32,596 nt of DNA from an uncultured Rhodothermaceae bacterium. GTDB taxonomy: Bacteria; Bacteroidota; Rhodothermia; Rhodothermales; Salinibacteraceae. Both the position numbers and the translations under genes were made by a program. Below the pieces are notes generated by a model that did not search any database, had not been told where the DNA came from, and worked only from the letters and a program-made list of their open reading frames with translations. How positions within the stretch are numbered: position 1 is the first letter of the stretch; the number at the start of each line of letters is the position of its first letter. This document shows, piece after piece, positions 1 to 9,063 of the stretch. The stretch is from positions 1 to 32,596 of the forward strand of contig CAJXLX010000030.1 in the NCBI GenBank assembly GCA_913056335.1. Reading direction: 5' to 3'.

Positions 1-69
1 CATCAACGCCCACTCTACCGGCTGGAGCCGCGACGCCGTATAGCGCGCGCTCCGCTTTTTCATGCGCTC

Positions 70-100
70 AGGGGATGCCACTGCGGCATCCCCTTGCGTT
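70..100 (+). terminator. Hairpin, possible terminator of a gene entering from the left edge
   Basis: Perfect inverted repeat aggggatgcc-actgc-ggcatcccct followed by tgcgtt; weak T-tract. An open frame ending in TAG at about 43 precedes it. Confidence 0.45.
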
Positions 101-227
101 ATTGCCTTACCTGCTGGCATTGTCTTACAGCATTATTTACGGGGCTGCCCCAACGCGGCTCGCATACACGCCCCCCCCGTTCTTCTACACCTCCGTTTTA
201 TTCTTCTCGTCGCTTCCACGTTTACCC

Positions 228-2924
228 ATGTATTGGCTACAGGCCGCCTTTATTCGGGGTGTGCTGCTTGGTCTTGTTGGACTCATCGTTCCCTTCTCTA
301 CGGCTACCGGCACGACCGCGCTCGGCCCGCCGACCCCGACGCCCGACACATCAGACGCCGCCCCGCCCGCTCGTTCTGCGGTCGACAGCCTCGACCACGC
401 CCCGGCCGCGTTTTCGGTGAACCGGACGCTGCAGGGCGCTTTCCCTGGCGTCTACGTTACGCAGACCAACGGCAATCCCGCCGGTGGGATGTCCGTGCGG
501 ATGCGTGGCCCCAGCACGATTCTCGGAGGCACCAGCCCGCTCTACGTGCTGGACGGCATTCCCATTAGCAATGCCTCGCGCGAACTCATTGACCTGGGCG
601 GCGGCACGCAGAACCGCCTTGTCGACCTGGCGCTGCACGACGTGGAACGCATCGAAATCATGAAAGGACCTGCCGCGCAGGCCCACTACGGCGCCCGCGC
701 CAGCAACGGGGTCGTACAGATCGTCACCAAGCAGGGCACGTCTGGCCCGCCCCGCGTCGCGTTCTCAACGCGCGTGCAGACCGAAGCGGTGCGCAACACG
801 CTGGATGTGAACAGGGCCCAGAACGCACAGGGGCAGGTTCTGGATAACTTCGGCAATCCGCTTCCCGAGGGCGCACGCCGCTGGGACTGGCAGGACTTCA
901 TCTACGACCGGGCCTATGGCACCGAGCAGGCGCTCTCGGTATCGGGCGGATTCGGCGACACGCGCTACCGCGCCTCGGGCTCCCACCTTACCAATCAGGG
1001 CATCGTGGAGGGCAACCACTTCCGCCGCATCAACGGACGCCTACGCCTCGACCAGACGCTCAACGACTGGGCCTCGCTTACCGGCAGCGCCACCTACGCA
1101 CGCAGCACCACGCAAGACATCCCCAATGGCGGACTCAACCAGTCATATGGCGCCTTGACCGGGTTCATCTCCGGTCCAAACACCTTCGACCCGCGCCCCA
1201 ACGAAGACGGCACATTTCCTGAGGGCGGCTTCCGGCTCAATCCGCTGGAAGTGATCGAGCGTTTCGACTTCGATCAGCAAACCAACCGGTTTATCGGAAG
1301 TGCCGCGCTGAACCTGCGCCCGACCGAACGCCTGACCGTCGACTACGTCCTGGGACTGGATACGTATGAGCAGGAGGCAACGGCGATCATCCCACCGGGC
1401 GTCTGGGGCGGCCAGACGTGGACAAGAGACCTTCAGCAATCCGAACGCAATAGAACCTATGAGCAGCAGCACGTAAGCAGCCGGCTGAATGTGCGCTACC
1501 GCACCGCCCTTTCGCCCACATTGCAGTCCACGACGCACGTCGGAGGCAGCCTGCACCACGAAACCGGCACGACCGAGGAAGAGGAGATTCAGGGGATGCC
1601 CGGAGATCGGCTGTTTTCCACCGCGGCCGACAGGTTCGAAACCGAGTACGATGTGTACAGCGGATTCGTGCAGGAGACGCTCACCTGGAAGGACCGCCTC
1701 GTGCTTACCGGAGCCGGGCGCGTTGCGGCGTATCCCTCGTTCGACGACAGCGGGCTCGCGTTCTATCCGAGCGCGCGTCTTGCGTACACGCTTTCAGAAG
1801 ATCCCTTCTGGGGCGATACCGGGCTCAATCGCCTCTTTCCACACTTTACGCTGCGGGGAGCGGTTGGCGTTGCCGGCGGCCCCGCGGATGCCACGCCGTT
1901 CTACCGAAGCCAGTTTACAGGCGTGTCGCCCGAGCGCACCCGTGAGATCGAGATCGGCGCAAACACGCACTTGCTCAGCGAGCGCGTGGCCGTAAACGCC
2001 ACGTACTACAGACAGCGCACCAGCGACCTGCTGGTGAACGGGGGGCTGGAGTCGGCCCCGGAAACGAGCATCGGCTTTTCTAACTTCTTGTCGAATGCAG
2101 GCACACTTACCAACCGCGGCATCGAGCTGTCGGTGCAGGCGCAGATCGTGGATCGAGCGCGTACGAGCTGGACCTCTACCCTCAACGTCAGTCGCAACCG
2201 CAACGAGGTGAGCGGACTGCCCAATGATATGACCATTTTCCCCAACGCGCTCAATCTTTCGAGCGCCATAAACGGAGAGGCGCTGGGCGTCTTCTTTGGC
2301 AGTACGTTTCGCCGTGATGCCCAGGGCAATGTGATCGACTTCGCCGGAAATGTTCTGGTCGAAGACAACGGCGTCTGGCGGCTCCGCGACCCGTCGGCCC
2401 CGGAAACGGAAGGGCGCGGCATCCCGATGCCCGATACGCCAGCCGTCATCGGCGACCCCAATCCCGACGTTGTGGCGTCGTGGATCAACGAGGTGGGCAT
2501 CCGCAATTTCGACCTGCGCATGCAGTGGGATGCCGCGGTGGGCCATGACGTCTTCAACTACTCACGCAGTTTAGGCACGTGGTTTGCGAGTGGAACCTCC
2601 ACCATCTACGAGCAGGAGCTGGAAGGCACGGTGCCGACGGGATATTCGCAACGGGCGTCCATTATAGATGAACACTGGGTCGAAGACGGCTCATTTTTGA
2701 AGCTGCGCGAAGTCAGTGCTGCGTACACCATGCGTCCGGCCGCCGCGCGCATCGAACGCGTGCGCCTGCGCTTCACCGCCCGCAATGTGCTCTCCATCGA
2801 CAGCTACACCGGGTACGACCCCGAAATAAACACGGGTGGACAACGCACTGGCGTTCGTGGCCTGGATCTGGCTACGGTCCCCGTGCCGCGCACGTTTTCG
2901 CTTGGGCTGACCGCTGTGTTTTAA
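228..2924 (+). CDS. SusC/RagA-type TonB-dependent outer membrane receptor
   Basis: Plug-domain motifs LQGAFPGVYVTQTNGNPAGGMSVRMRGPSTILGGTSPLYVLDGIPI...VERIEIMKGPAAQAHYGARASNGVVQIVTKQG and a C-terminal beta-barrel ending in aromatic F. Start moved from 75 to the internal ATG at 228 because the upstream extension overlaps the terminator-like hairpin. Confidence 0.9.
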   Translation: MYWLQAAFIRGVLLGLVGLIVPFSTATGTTALGPPTPTPDTSDAAPPARSAVDSLDHAPAAFSVNRTLQGAFPGVYVTQTNGNPAGGMSVRMRGPSTILGGTSPLYVLDGIPISNASRELIDLGGGTQNRLVDLALHDVERIEIMKGPAAQAHYGARASNGVVQIVTKQGTSGPPRVAFSTRVQTEAVRNTLDVNRAQNAQGQVLDNFGNPLPEGARRWDWQDFIYDRAYGTEQALSVSGGFGDTRYRASGSHLTNQGIVEGNHFRRINGRLRLDQTLNDWASLTGSATYARSTTQDIPNGGLNQSYGALTGFISGPNTFDPRPNEDGTFPEGGFRLNPLEVIERFDFDQQTNRFIGSAALNLRPTERLTVDYVLGLDTYEQEATAIIPPGVWGGQTWTRDLQQSERNRTYEQQHVSSRLNVRYRTALSPTLQSTTHVGGSLHHETGTTEEEEIQGMPGDRLFSTAADRFETEYDVYSGFVQETLTWKDRLVLTGAGRVAAYPSFDDSGLAFYPSARLAYTLSEDPFWGDTGLNRLFPHFTLRGAVGVAGGPADATPFYRSQFTGVSPERTREIEIGANTHLLSERVAVNATYYRQRTSDLLVNGGLESAPETSIGFSNFLSNAGTLTNRGIELSVQAQIVDRARTSWTSTLNVSRNRNEVSGLPNDMTIFPNALNLSSAINGEALGVFFGSTFRRDAQGNVIDFAGNVLVEDNGVWRLRDPSAPETEGRGIPMPDTPAVIGDPNPDVVASWINEVGIRNFDLRMQWDAAVGHDVFNYSRSLGTWFASGTSTIYEQELEGTVPTGYSQRASIIDEHWVEDGSFLKLREVSAAYTMRPAAARIERVRLRFTARNVLSIDSYTGYDPEINTGGQRTGVRGLDLATVPVPRTFSLGLTAVF

Positions 2925-2985
2925 TATGTTTTGGGGATGCGAAGGCACTGCTCATCATGTGCCATACAATCGCCCCGTCGGCTTT

Positions 2986-3029
2986 GCCGGAGACGTCCGC
3001 GCCAGGCGGCGTTCCCAGTCTCCGGCTAC
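2986..3029. repeat. 44-bp hairpin-forming repeat, copy 1
   Basis: gccggagacgtccgcgccaggcggcgttcccagtctccggctac; outer arms gccggagac/gtctccggc are perfect reverse complements. 42/44 identical to 3590-3633. Confidence 0.85.
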
Positions 3030-3034
3030 GGGGA

Positions 3035-3373
3035 CTATGATGAACGCGACGCGCGCTCTTCTTGCACGCGCTTGGCAATCACGAAGGTTTTAAGCACGTC
3101 GTTGATTCGGCTCTGATACCCGTCTCCCTCGCGCTTGAAGTACACGATGATATCTTCATCAAGTCGAATCGTGATACGCTTCTTGTCCGAAGAAGGTACC
3201 ACCGATTGCGCAACCTGAAACCAGTCTTCATCCAGCGCATGCGCATCGGGATCAGCATCTATACCTTGCTGGATCTCCGCATCCGTTTTCGACTGAAGAG
3301 CCTTCCAGTCGGTCTGGCTTTGCATCTCCTTCAGGTCGTCATCGGATGCTTTTGTAGTAGAGTTCTCGTTCAT
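3035..3373 (-). CDS. brnA: BrnA-family antitoxin (ribbon-helix-helix type)
   Basis: C-terminal KKRITIRLDEDIIVYFKREGDGYQSRINDVLKTFV is typical of BrnA/DUF4415. Start assigned to ATG of MNENSTTKASDDDLKEMQ (cat at 3371-3373), not the longer track ORF. Confidence 0.8.
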   Translation of the reverse strand: MNENSTTKASDDDLKEMQSQTDWKALQSKTDAEIQQGIDADPDAHALDEDWFQVAQSVVPSSDKKRITIRLDEDIIVYFKREGDGYQSRINDVLKTFVIAKRVQEERASRSS

Positions 3374-3530
3374 AGTCTCGTGCGCATCTTGCTGAAATAA
3401 TTCGATAACGGCCATCGCGTAATGTGTACACGACAACAGCAAGTGGTCCTGACCAGTGATCAGGAATGACTCGGGGAGGTTGCAGTTTACCGACCGCAAC
3501 CCAGCGCTCTTCGGTAGTGGATAGACGCTC
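3339..3530 (-). pseudogene. brnT: 5'-truncated BrnT-family toxin remnant
   Basis: Manual translation of the minus strand gives ERLSTTEERWVAVGKLQPPRVIPDHWSGPLAVVVYTLRDGRYRIISARCARDYERELYYKSIR*, like the C-terminal half of BrnT. The N-terminal half (FEWD..K...N..KHGV.F..A) is missing and there is no in-frame start. It overlaps the brnA start, as expected for a brnTA operon. Confidence 0.7.
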
Positions 3531-3563
3531 AGTGATAGCTCCCTTGATAAAAAACCGTTTCTG

Positions 3564-3587
3564 AGGCGAACGGTCCCCCGTTCGCCT
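3564..3587. repeat. Perfect inverted repeat, 10-bp arms
   Basis: aggcgaacgg-tccc-ccgttcgcct, immediately beside the second 44-bp repeat. Confidence 0.75.
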
Positions 3588-3589
3588 CC

Positions 3590-3633
3590 GCCGGAGACGT
3601 CCGCGCCAGGCGGCACTCCCAGTCTCCGGCTAC
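3590..3633. repeat. 44-bp hairpin-forming repeat, copy 2
   Basis: gccggagacgtccgcgccaggcggcactcccagtctccggctac, same orientation as 2986-3029. Confidence 0.85.
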
Positions 3634-3729
3634 TGGAACTGCGGGCATGGTGCGCCCTTCACCTCGCTGCGCTTCTCAGAATGGCAGAACGAAGGGCGTT
3701 GACGTTCCTCCTGCCCCACAGATTGCATG

Positions 3730-3763
3730 CACAAAAAGAACGCCGAACGGCGGACCGTTCGGC
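3730..3763 (-). terminator. Rho-independent terminator of the alcohol dehydrogenase gene
   Basis: Inverted repeat gccgaacgg-cgga-ccgttcggc; on the minus strand it is followed by gttctttttgtg. Confidence 0.65.
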
Positions 3764-3796
3764 TCAGGGGAATAGCGTTGTTGTACGAGGATGTTC

Positions 3797-4828
3797 TTAC
3801 GCGTCATGCTCAGGCACGAGCACGACCCGAAAGCGCGCCTCGTTGTTGATCATCCGGTCGTAGGCGTCGGCGGCCTCCGAGAGCGGGTACGTCTCAATCA
3901 TCGGAGCGACGTCGTTTAGCGCGCTGAAGTCGAGCGTATCCTCGGAGTCGTCGGCGGTGCCACTGGGCCAGCCCGCCACGGACTTGCGTCCCATGATCAG
4001 GTCGAGGGGCGAGACTTCGATGGGCTCGCCGGTCGCCGCCACCACGAGGAGCTGGCCGTCGCGCCCGAGCCCGCCTACGAGTTCGGAGATCGCCTTGCTG
4101 TTGGGGGCCGTCGCCAGAATCACATCCGCGCCTCCTAAGGCTTGCAGCGCTTCGGAAGGATCGTGTGCGGTCGTGTCGATGTAGTTGTTCGCACCAAGCC
4201 CGTACGCCAGCTCTTCCTTGTCGGTGCCGCGGGAGAGCGCCGTCACTTCGCATCCAAACTGACGCGCATACTGCACGGCCAGGTGCCCGAGTCCGCCAAT
4301 GCCCTGCACGGCCACATGATCGCCGGGCTGCAGATCGCCGTTACGAAGCGCATTGTACGTCGTGATACCTGCGCACAGCAGCGGCGCCGCATCGGTGTAG
4401 TCGAGCCCGTCGGGCATGCGGGCCACCGCTTCTTGCGGCGCGACCATGTATTCGGCGTAGCCGCCGTCATATGAGATGCCACAGATCTGTCCGTTTTCGC
4501 AATTCACAAAGTCGCCCGCGCGGCAGGCTTCGCACTCAAAGCAGTGGCCGCCGTGCCAGCCCACACCAACCGACTGCCCCACTGCCCACTGCGACACGTC
4601 ATCGCCCACCGCATCAACAACACCTGCAACTTCGTGCCCCGGCACACGCGGATATTCGATGCCGGGCATGGCGCCGTCTTTCACGAACGCGTCGCTGTGG
4701 CAGATGCCACACGCATGCACTTTCACGCGCACCTCGCTCGGCCCTGGTTCGGGAATGGGCTGATCAACGACTTCGAAATTGCCCCCGGCTTCGGGGACCT
4801 GTACAGCTTGCATTGTAGACATACACAC
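3797..4828 (-). CDS. Zinc-dependent alcohol dehydrogenase (MDR family)
   Basis: HACGICHSDAFVKDG, GHEVAGVV, four-Cys structural zinc motif (HCFECEACRAGDFVNC), GIGGLGHLAVQYA Rossmann motif. Confidence 0.93.
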   Translation of the reverse strand: MCMSTMQAVQVPEAGGNFEVVDQPIPEPGPSEVRVKVHACGICHSDAFVKDGAMPGIEYPRVPGHEVAGVVDAVGDDVSQWAVGQSVGVGWHGGHCFECEACRAGDFVNCENGQICGISYDGGYAEYMVAPQEAVARMPDGLDYTDAAPLLCAGITTYNALRNGDLQPGDHVAVQGIGGLGHLAVQYARQFGCEVTALSRGTDKEELAYGLGANNYIDTTAHDPSEALQALGGADVILATAPNSKAISELVGGLGRDGQLLVVAATGEPIEVSPLDLIMGRKSVAGWPSGTADDSEDTLDFSALNDVAPMIETYPLSEAADAYDRMINNEARFRVVLVPEHDA

Positions 4829-4958
4829 GTAAGACGGTTTGTGAGATATATTGCGTCAGGTTTGTGTAATCCTATGTCAAAACAAGCCGTTCCTTGTGCT
4901 GTCGACTTGTAGCGGGTCTGTTGGAAACGATTGTCTTATGGAGCGGCGCATATCGTAC

Positions 4959-6143
4959 TCATCCACAGGCTATTATGCCATTTTCGAGGAGGGCCGTGAT
5001 GGCCGTGTCGTCGTAGCCCAGCCGGTTGCGCAGCACGGCTCTGGTGTCGGCGGCGTATCGAGGGGGCGGCCGTAGGGCTGGCAATTCCGGCACGCTGCCG
5101 AAGGTCGTTTGGCGGAGCCCAGCGGGATGCGACGCATCATCTGTCTCCAGTGTCATAGCAGCAGCGTGCGGGTCGTTGAACACGGCAGGAAGCGTGCGTA
5201 CCGCTCCCGCAGGCACGCCGCGCTGGTGCAAGGCGGTCAACAGCGCATCTGCCGACTGCTCAGCCAGCCTGGGGCGTAGCACCGCATCGAGGGCCTCGCG
5301 GTGCTGTACGCGGACTGCGTTGGTCGCGAAGCGCTTCTCCTCAGCCCGTGCCGGACAGCCCAGTACGTCGCAGAGCGCCGCAAACTGGCGATCGGTGCCC
5401 ACAGCAAGCACGACCGGCGTATCTGCCGTTTCGTACGCGGTGCCGTAGGGCGCAATGTTCGGATGCGCCGAGCCCATCCGTTGCGGCACGTGGCCGGTGT
5501 TCAGGTAGTTGGTCGCCTGATTGGCGAGTCCGCTCACCGCCGCCTGCATGAGCGATACCGGTACATATGCGCCCTGGCCGGTTTGCGTACGGCGTAACAG
5601 TCCTACAAGCAGGGCTTCTTTCAGGTGGTGCGCGGCCAGCACATCCATGAGCGCCACCGGCATCTTGGTGGGCGGCCCGTCGGCAGATCCGTTCATGGCC
5701 ATGAACCCGCTCTCTGCCTGAATAACCGCATCGTAGCCAGGACGCGGATTATCCGGTCCGTATCCAGTGATGTGTCCATACAGCAAGGCCGGGTTGATGC
5801 GGCGCAACGTGTCGGCATCAGCCCCAAGTGCTGCGGCCTGCCCTGGACGGTAGTTCGCAATCACGATGTCGGCTTCCGTAACCAGCGTGTGCAGCACATC
5901 CTGTCCGCGTTCAGTACGCAAGTCGAGCGCTACGGACTGCTTGCCGTAGTTGCAGCAGCAGAAGTAGGCCGAGCGGTCATCAGAGAGCGTTTCATGGGGC
6001 AGGGTCCACCGCCGCGTAACGTCGCCGTCCGTACCCGGATTTTCGACTTTGATGACGGTGGCCCCCAGCTCGGCAAAGAACTGTCCCACGCTGGGCCCGG
6101 CCAGCACGCTTGCCAGCTCTAACACTGTACACGATTCGATCAT
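4959..6143 (-). CDS. CaiB/BaiF family CoA-transferase (class III)
   Basis: VLELASVLAGPSVGQFFAELGATVIKVENPGTDGDVTRRW, ALDLRTERGQDVL, DIVIANYRPGQAAALGAD, GYGPDNPRPGYDAVIQAESGFMAMNG. Confidence 0.92.
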   Translation of the reverse strand: MIESCTVLELASVLAGPSVGQFFAELGATVIKVENPGTDGDVTRRWTLPHETLSDDRSAYFCCCNYGKQSVALDLRTERGQDVLHTLVTEADIVIANYRPGQAAALGADADTLRRINPALLYGHITGYGPDNPRPGYDAVIQAESGFMAMNGSADGPPTKMPVALMDVLAAHHLKEALLVGLLRRTQTGQGAYVPVSLMQAAVSGLANQATNYLNTGHVPQRMGSAHPNIAPYGTAYETADTPVVLAVGTDRQFAALCDVLGCPARAEEKRFATNAVRVQHREALDAVLRPRLAEQSADALLTALHQRGVPAGAVRTLPAVFNDPHAAAMTLETDDASHPAGLRQTTFGSVPELPALRPPPRYAADTRAVLRNRLGYDDTAITALLENGIIACG

Positions 6144-6501
6144 AACAGCACAGCATAATCAAGAGGGATGCGGACGCGCGTCAACGGGTGCGGGGGCCAA
6201 CCCCGTTCCCGCCGAGCATGCATATCAACTTAGGGTAGGGCGCCTGCCTGTTGCATCCTCCTACTTCATTCACGTCACGCATCGGATGCGTCGGGGCGAG
6301 ACACGAAAAATGATCCATCGTTTTCCCACACTCCTTTCTGTCAAACTTCACCCTCCACCGCTTCCGGGCTCGAACCTTCTCCTCCTGCCAGGTTTACCAC
6401 ATCATGCCACTAAACTTGTAACAACAAGTGAGTAGTTCTCCAGCATGCTGGAGCGGGTTGGGCGCCGCACTTGACTGGCGGACTACCGAGGACTGCAGCC
6501 T

Positions 6502-7911
6502 ATGGATTTCTTCTCTCCCCTTGCATTCCTTTCGCCGGAACTGGCCAGCCGGATTCAGTTTGGGTGGACGATCTCCATCCACATTATCTTTGCCGCCACC
6601 TCGATTGGGCTGGCTCCTTTCCTGGTCTACTTTACCGTGCAGGAGTTTCGCACGCAACAGGCACGCTATCGCAAACTGCGCACGTTCTGGACCAAGCTCT
6701 TCGCCATCGGTTTTATCATGGGAACCGTGACGGGTATCCCGATGGGCTTTATGTTTGGTACAAACTTCGCGGTGTTTTCGGAGGTTGCCGGCGAGCTCAT
6801 TGGTGGACCGCTTTCCTTCGAAACCAAGATGGCGTTCTTCACCGAAGCGGTCTTTCTGGGCGTCATGCTGTTTGGTCATGACCGCGTTCCTGGCTGGTTC
6901 TACGTGTTCTCGTCTGTCATGGTGGCGTTTGGAGCGTGGCTGTCGGCATTCTGGATTATCGTTGTTAACGCCTGGATGCAGACGCCGCAGGGGTTCGAGC
7001 TCGTTGAAAAGGGCGGTCTTGAAGTGGCTCAACTCACCGATCCGGTTGCTGCTTTCCTCACCCCACGCATGCCGTGGATGTACGCCCACATGCAGATGGC
7101 CTCTGTGCTGTCTATAGCTCTTATCATTGCAGGTGTGTCAGCTTACTTCCTCTGGCGGAACCACCGCACTGCCGCGTGGCGCACAGCGTTTCGTGCATCG
7201 GTAATTGTCATCCTGGTCACTTCCGTTCTTCAAGTCGTACAGGGGGATATGTACGGTCGGCATGTGGGCGAGACCCAGCCTCACAAATTTGCAGCGATGG
7301 AAGCCCACTACGAAACCGGGTCTGCCGACCTGCATCTGATTGCATTCCCAACTGAGTTGGAAGCTTTCACAAATCCGCGGGCCGAAAATCTCTACGCTAT
7401 CAGCATTCCACATCTGGCCTCGTACCTGGCCAGCGGCGGCGATACCGACTACGAAATAACCGGACTTAACGACTTCCCCTACGAAGGTCCACCCGTGGCT
7501 ATGGTATTCTGGTCATTCCGCATCATGGTTGGGCTTGGCTTCTTATTCATCCTCCTCGGCGTGTGGGGTGGATACCGGCTCTGGCAAGGTCGGCTCTACG
7601 ACGACACCCGGTACCTGCACGCTATGATGCTGTCGGCTCCGCTTGGGTTCGTGGCGCTTCTTACCGGGTGGTACGTTACAGAGATCGGGCGGCAGCCGTG
7701 GCTCATCCAGGATGTGCTACGCACTGGCGAAGGCGTTTCCACGTCACTTACCTCGGCTCAGGCCACCTTCACACTGGCCGCTTTTGTCGTCGGCTACATT
7801 ATCCTATTCGGCATCTTCCTGTACACGTTTAAGCGTCTTGTGGACGCCGAACACAACGCCTCCTCGGATACTGAATCTGTCGAACAACCCTCGGTAGCTC
7901 ACCATGGATAG
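6502..7911 (+). CDS. cydA: Cytochrome bd-type ubiquinol oxidase subunit I
   Basis: LASRIQFGWTISIHIIFAATSIGLAPF N-terminus, GRQPW signature (TEIGRQPWLIQDVLRT); followed directly by cydB. Confidence 0.95.
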   Translation: MDFFSPLAFLSPELASRIQFGWTISIHIIFAATSIGLAPFLVYFTVQEFRTQQARYRKLRTFWTKLFAIGFIMGTVTGIPMGFMFGTNFAVFSEVAGELIGGPLSFETKMAFFTEAVFLGVMLFGHDRVPGWFYVFSSVMVAFGAWLSAFWIIVVNAWMQTPQGFELVEKGGLEVAQLTDPVAAFLTPRMPWMYAHMQMASVLSIALIIAGVSAYFLWRNHRTAAWRTAFRASVIVILVTSVLQVVQGDMYGRHVGETQPHKFAAMEAHYETGSADLHLIAFPTELEAFTNPRAENLYAISIPHLASYLASGGDTDYEITGLNDFPYEGPPVAMVFWSFRIMVGLGFLFILLGVWGGYRLWQGRLYDDTRYLHAMMLSAPLGFVALLTGWYVTEIGRQPWLIQDVLRTGEGVSTSLTSAQATFTLAAFVVGYIILFGIFLYTFKRLVDAEHNASSDTESVEQPSVAHHG

Positions 7912-8905
7912 CATTCTTTCAACGTCGGAATATCTGCTGCCTGCGCTCCCCGAGCTCTGGTTCAGTTTTGTAATGGTTGCCTTTGGAGGCTACCTACTGC
8001 TTGATGGGTTCGACTTTGGACTGGGTATGCTCTACCATACGGCTACGGCCAACGAGCGTGCTACACTACGAGCAGCTTTTGGGCCCGTCTGGAAGGCAAA
8101 CGAGGTCTGGCTTGTGCTTTTTGGAACTGTACTGTTCGCGGGCTTCCCACGCGTGTATGCGCAGCTTCTTAGCACCCATTACCTCCTCGTGTTTGCGCTC
8201 CTCTTTGCCCTGTCGATGCGCGGACTGGGCTCCAAACTTCGAGGCAATACAACCGACGCAAAATGGACTCCGTTCTGGGATCAGGCCTTCGTAGCAGGTA
8301 GTCTGTTTTCCCCGTTCCTCCTGGGTATGCTTGCTGGAAGCTGGGCTCTTGGTGCAGCATCGCCTCTTACGCCAGGCCCGATGGTCGTTGGACTTACCCT
8401 TGTTGTACTCTCACTGATGCTGGGGGCATCGTTTCTCGCTATTAAGACCGAGGGGGCCTTGCAACAGCGCATGGCCGTGCGGTCTCGCTGGGCCAGCGTC
8501 GGCTATCTGGGCATGCTGGTGCTCACCGCTGCTACGTTCTATCAATGGCATCCCGATACGCAGGCCACGTTGCTATCGCTTCCTACCGCATTTATCGTAC
8601 TCGGATCGGTCGTAGGGGGGGCTGCTGTGTATCGCTTTCAGCAGCAGCGCTTACATCACAGCGCACTTTTCGCAGCCGCCAGCATGTCCGCCCTGCTCAT
8701 CGGACTCGTTGCCTATCTGATGTATCCGTTCGTGTATCCAGCTGAGGCTCTCACTGTACGGGATGCTGTCGTATCCCCTTTACCGATGAACATCACGTTC
8801 GTGATGGCAGTGATATTTTTTCCTGTGATCCTGCTGTACTTTGGATTCCTGTACTCGGTCTTCAGCGGCCCGGCTCGTCCCGAAGATGAACATGCCTACA
8901 GCTAA
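7904..8905 (+). CDS. cydB: Cytochrome bd-type ubiquinol oxidase subunit II
   Basis: LLDGFDFGLGMLYHTATANERATLRAAFGPVWKANEVWLVLFGTVLFAGFPRVYA is a classic CydB N-terminus; overlaps the cydA end by 8 bp. Confidence 0.95.
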   Translation: MDSILSTSEYLLPALPELWFSFVMVAFGGYLLLDGFDFGLGMLYHTATANERATLRAAFGPVWKANEVWLVLFGTVLFAGFPRVYAQLLSTHYLLVFALLFALSMRGLGSKLRGNTTDAKWTPFWDQAFVAGSLFSPFLLGMLAGSWALGAASPLTPGPMVVGLTLVVLSLMLGASFLAIKTEGALQQRMAVRSRWASVGYLGMLVLTAATFYQWHPDTQATLLSLPTAFIVLGSVVGGAAVYRFQQQRLHHSALFAAASMSALLIGLVAYLMYPFVYPAEALTVRDAVVSPLPMNITFVMAVIFFPVILLYFGFLYSVFSGPARPEDEHAYS

Positions 8906-9063
8906 CAATATCTGAACCCAACTGCTTTTAGACACGTCTGCAGTCTCTAATTCCATTCGCATCTATTCACGTTACGTTTGCAAAATTACCGTGTCTACGG
9001 TGTGGAGGCCATATATGCAGTTCGGCTTACTGATCTATCTCTAAACATAAATCTATTGTTATC

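Noticed and set aside
75-227. N-terminal extension of the TonB receptor ORF
   Set aside because: Overlaps a terminator-like hairpin, and the internal ATG at 228 is the more plausible start.
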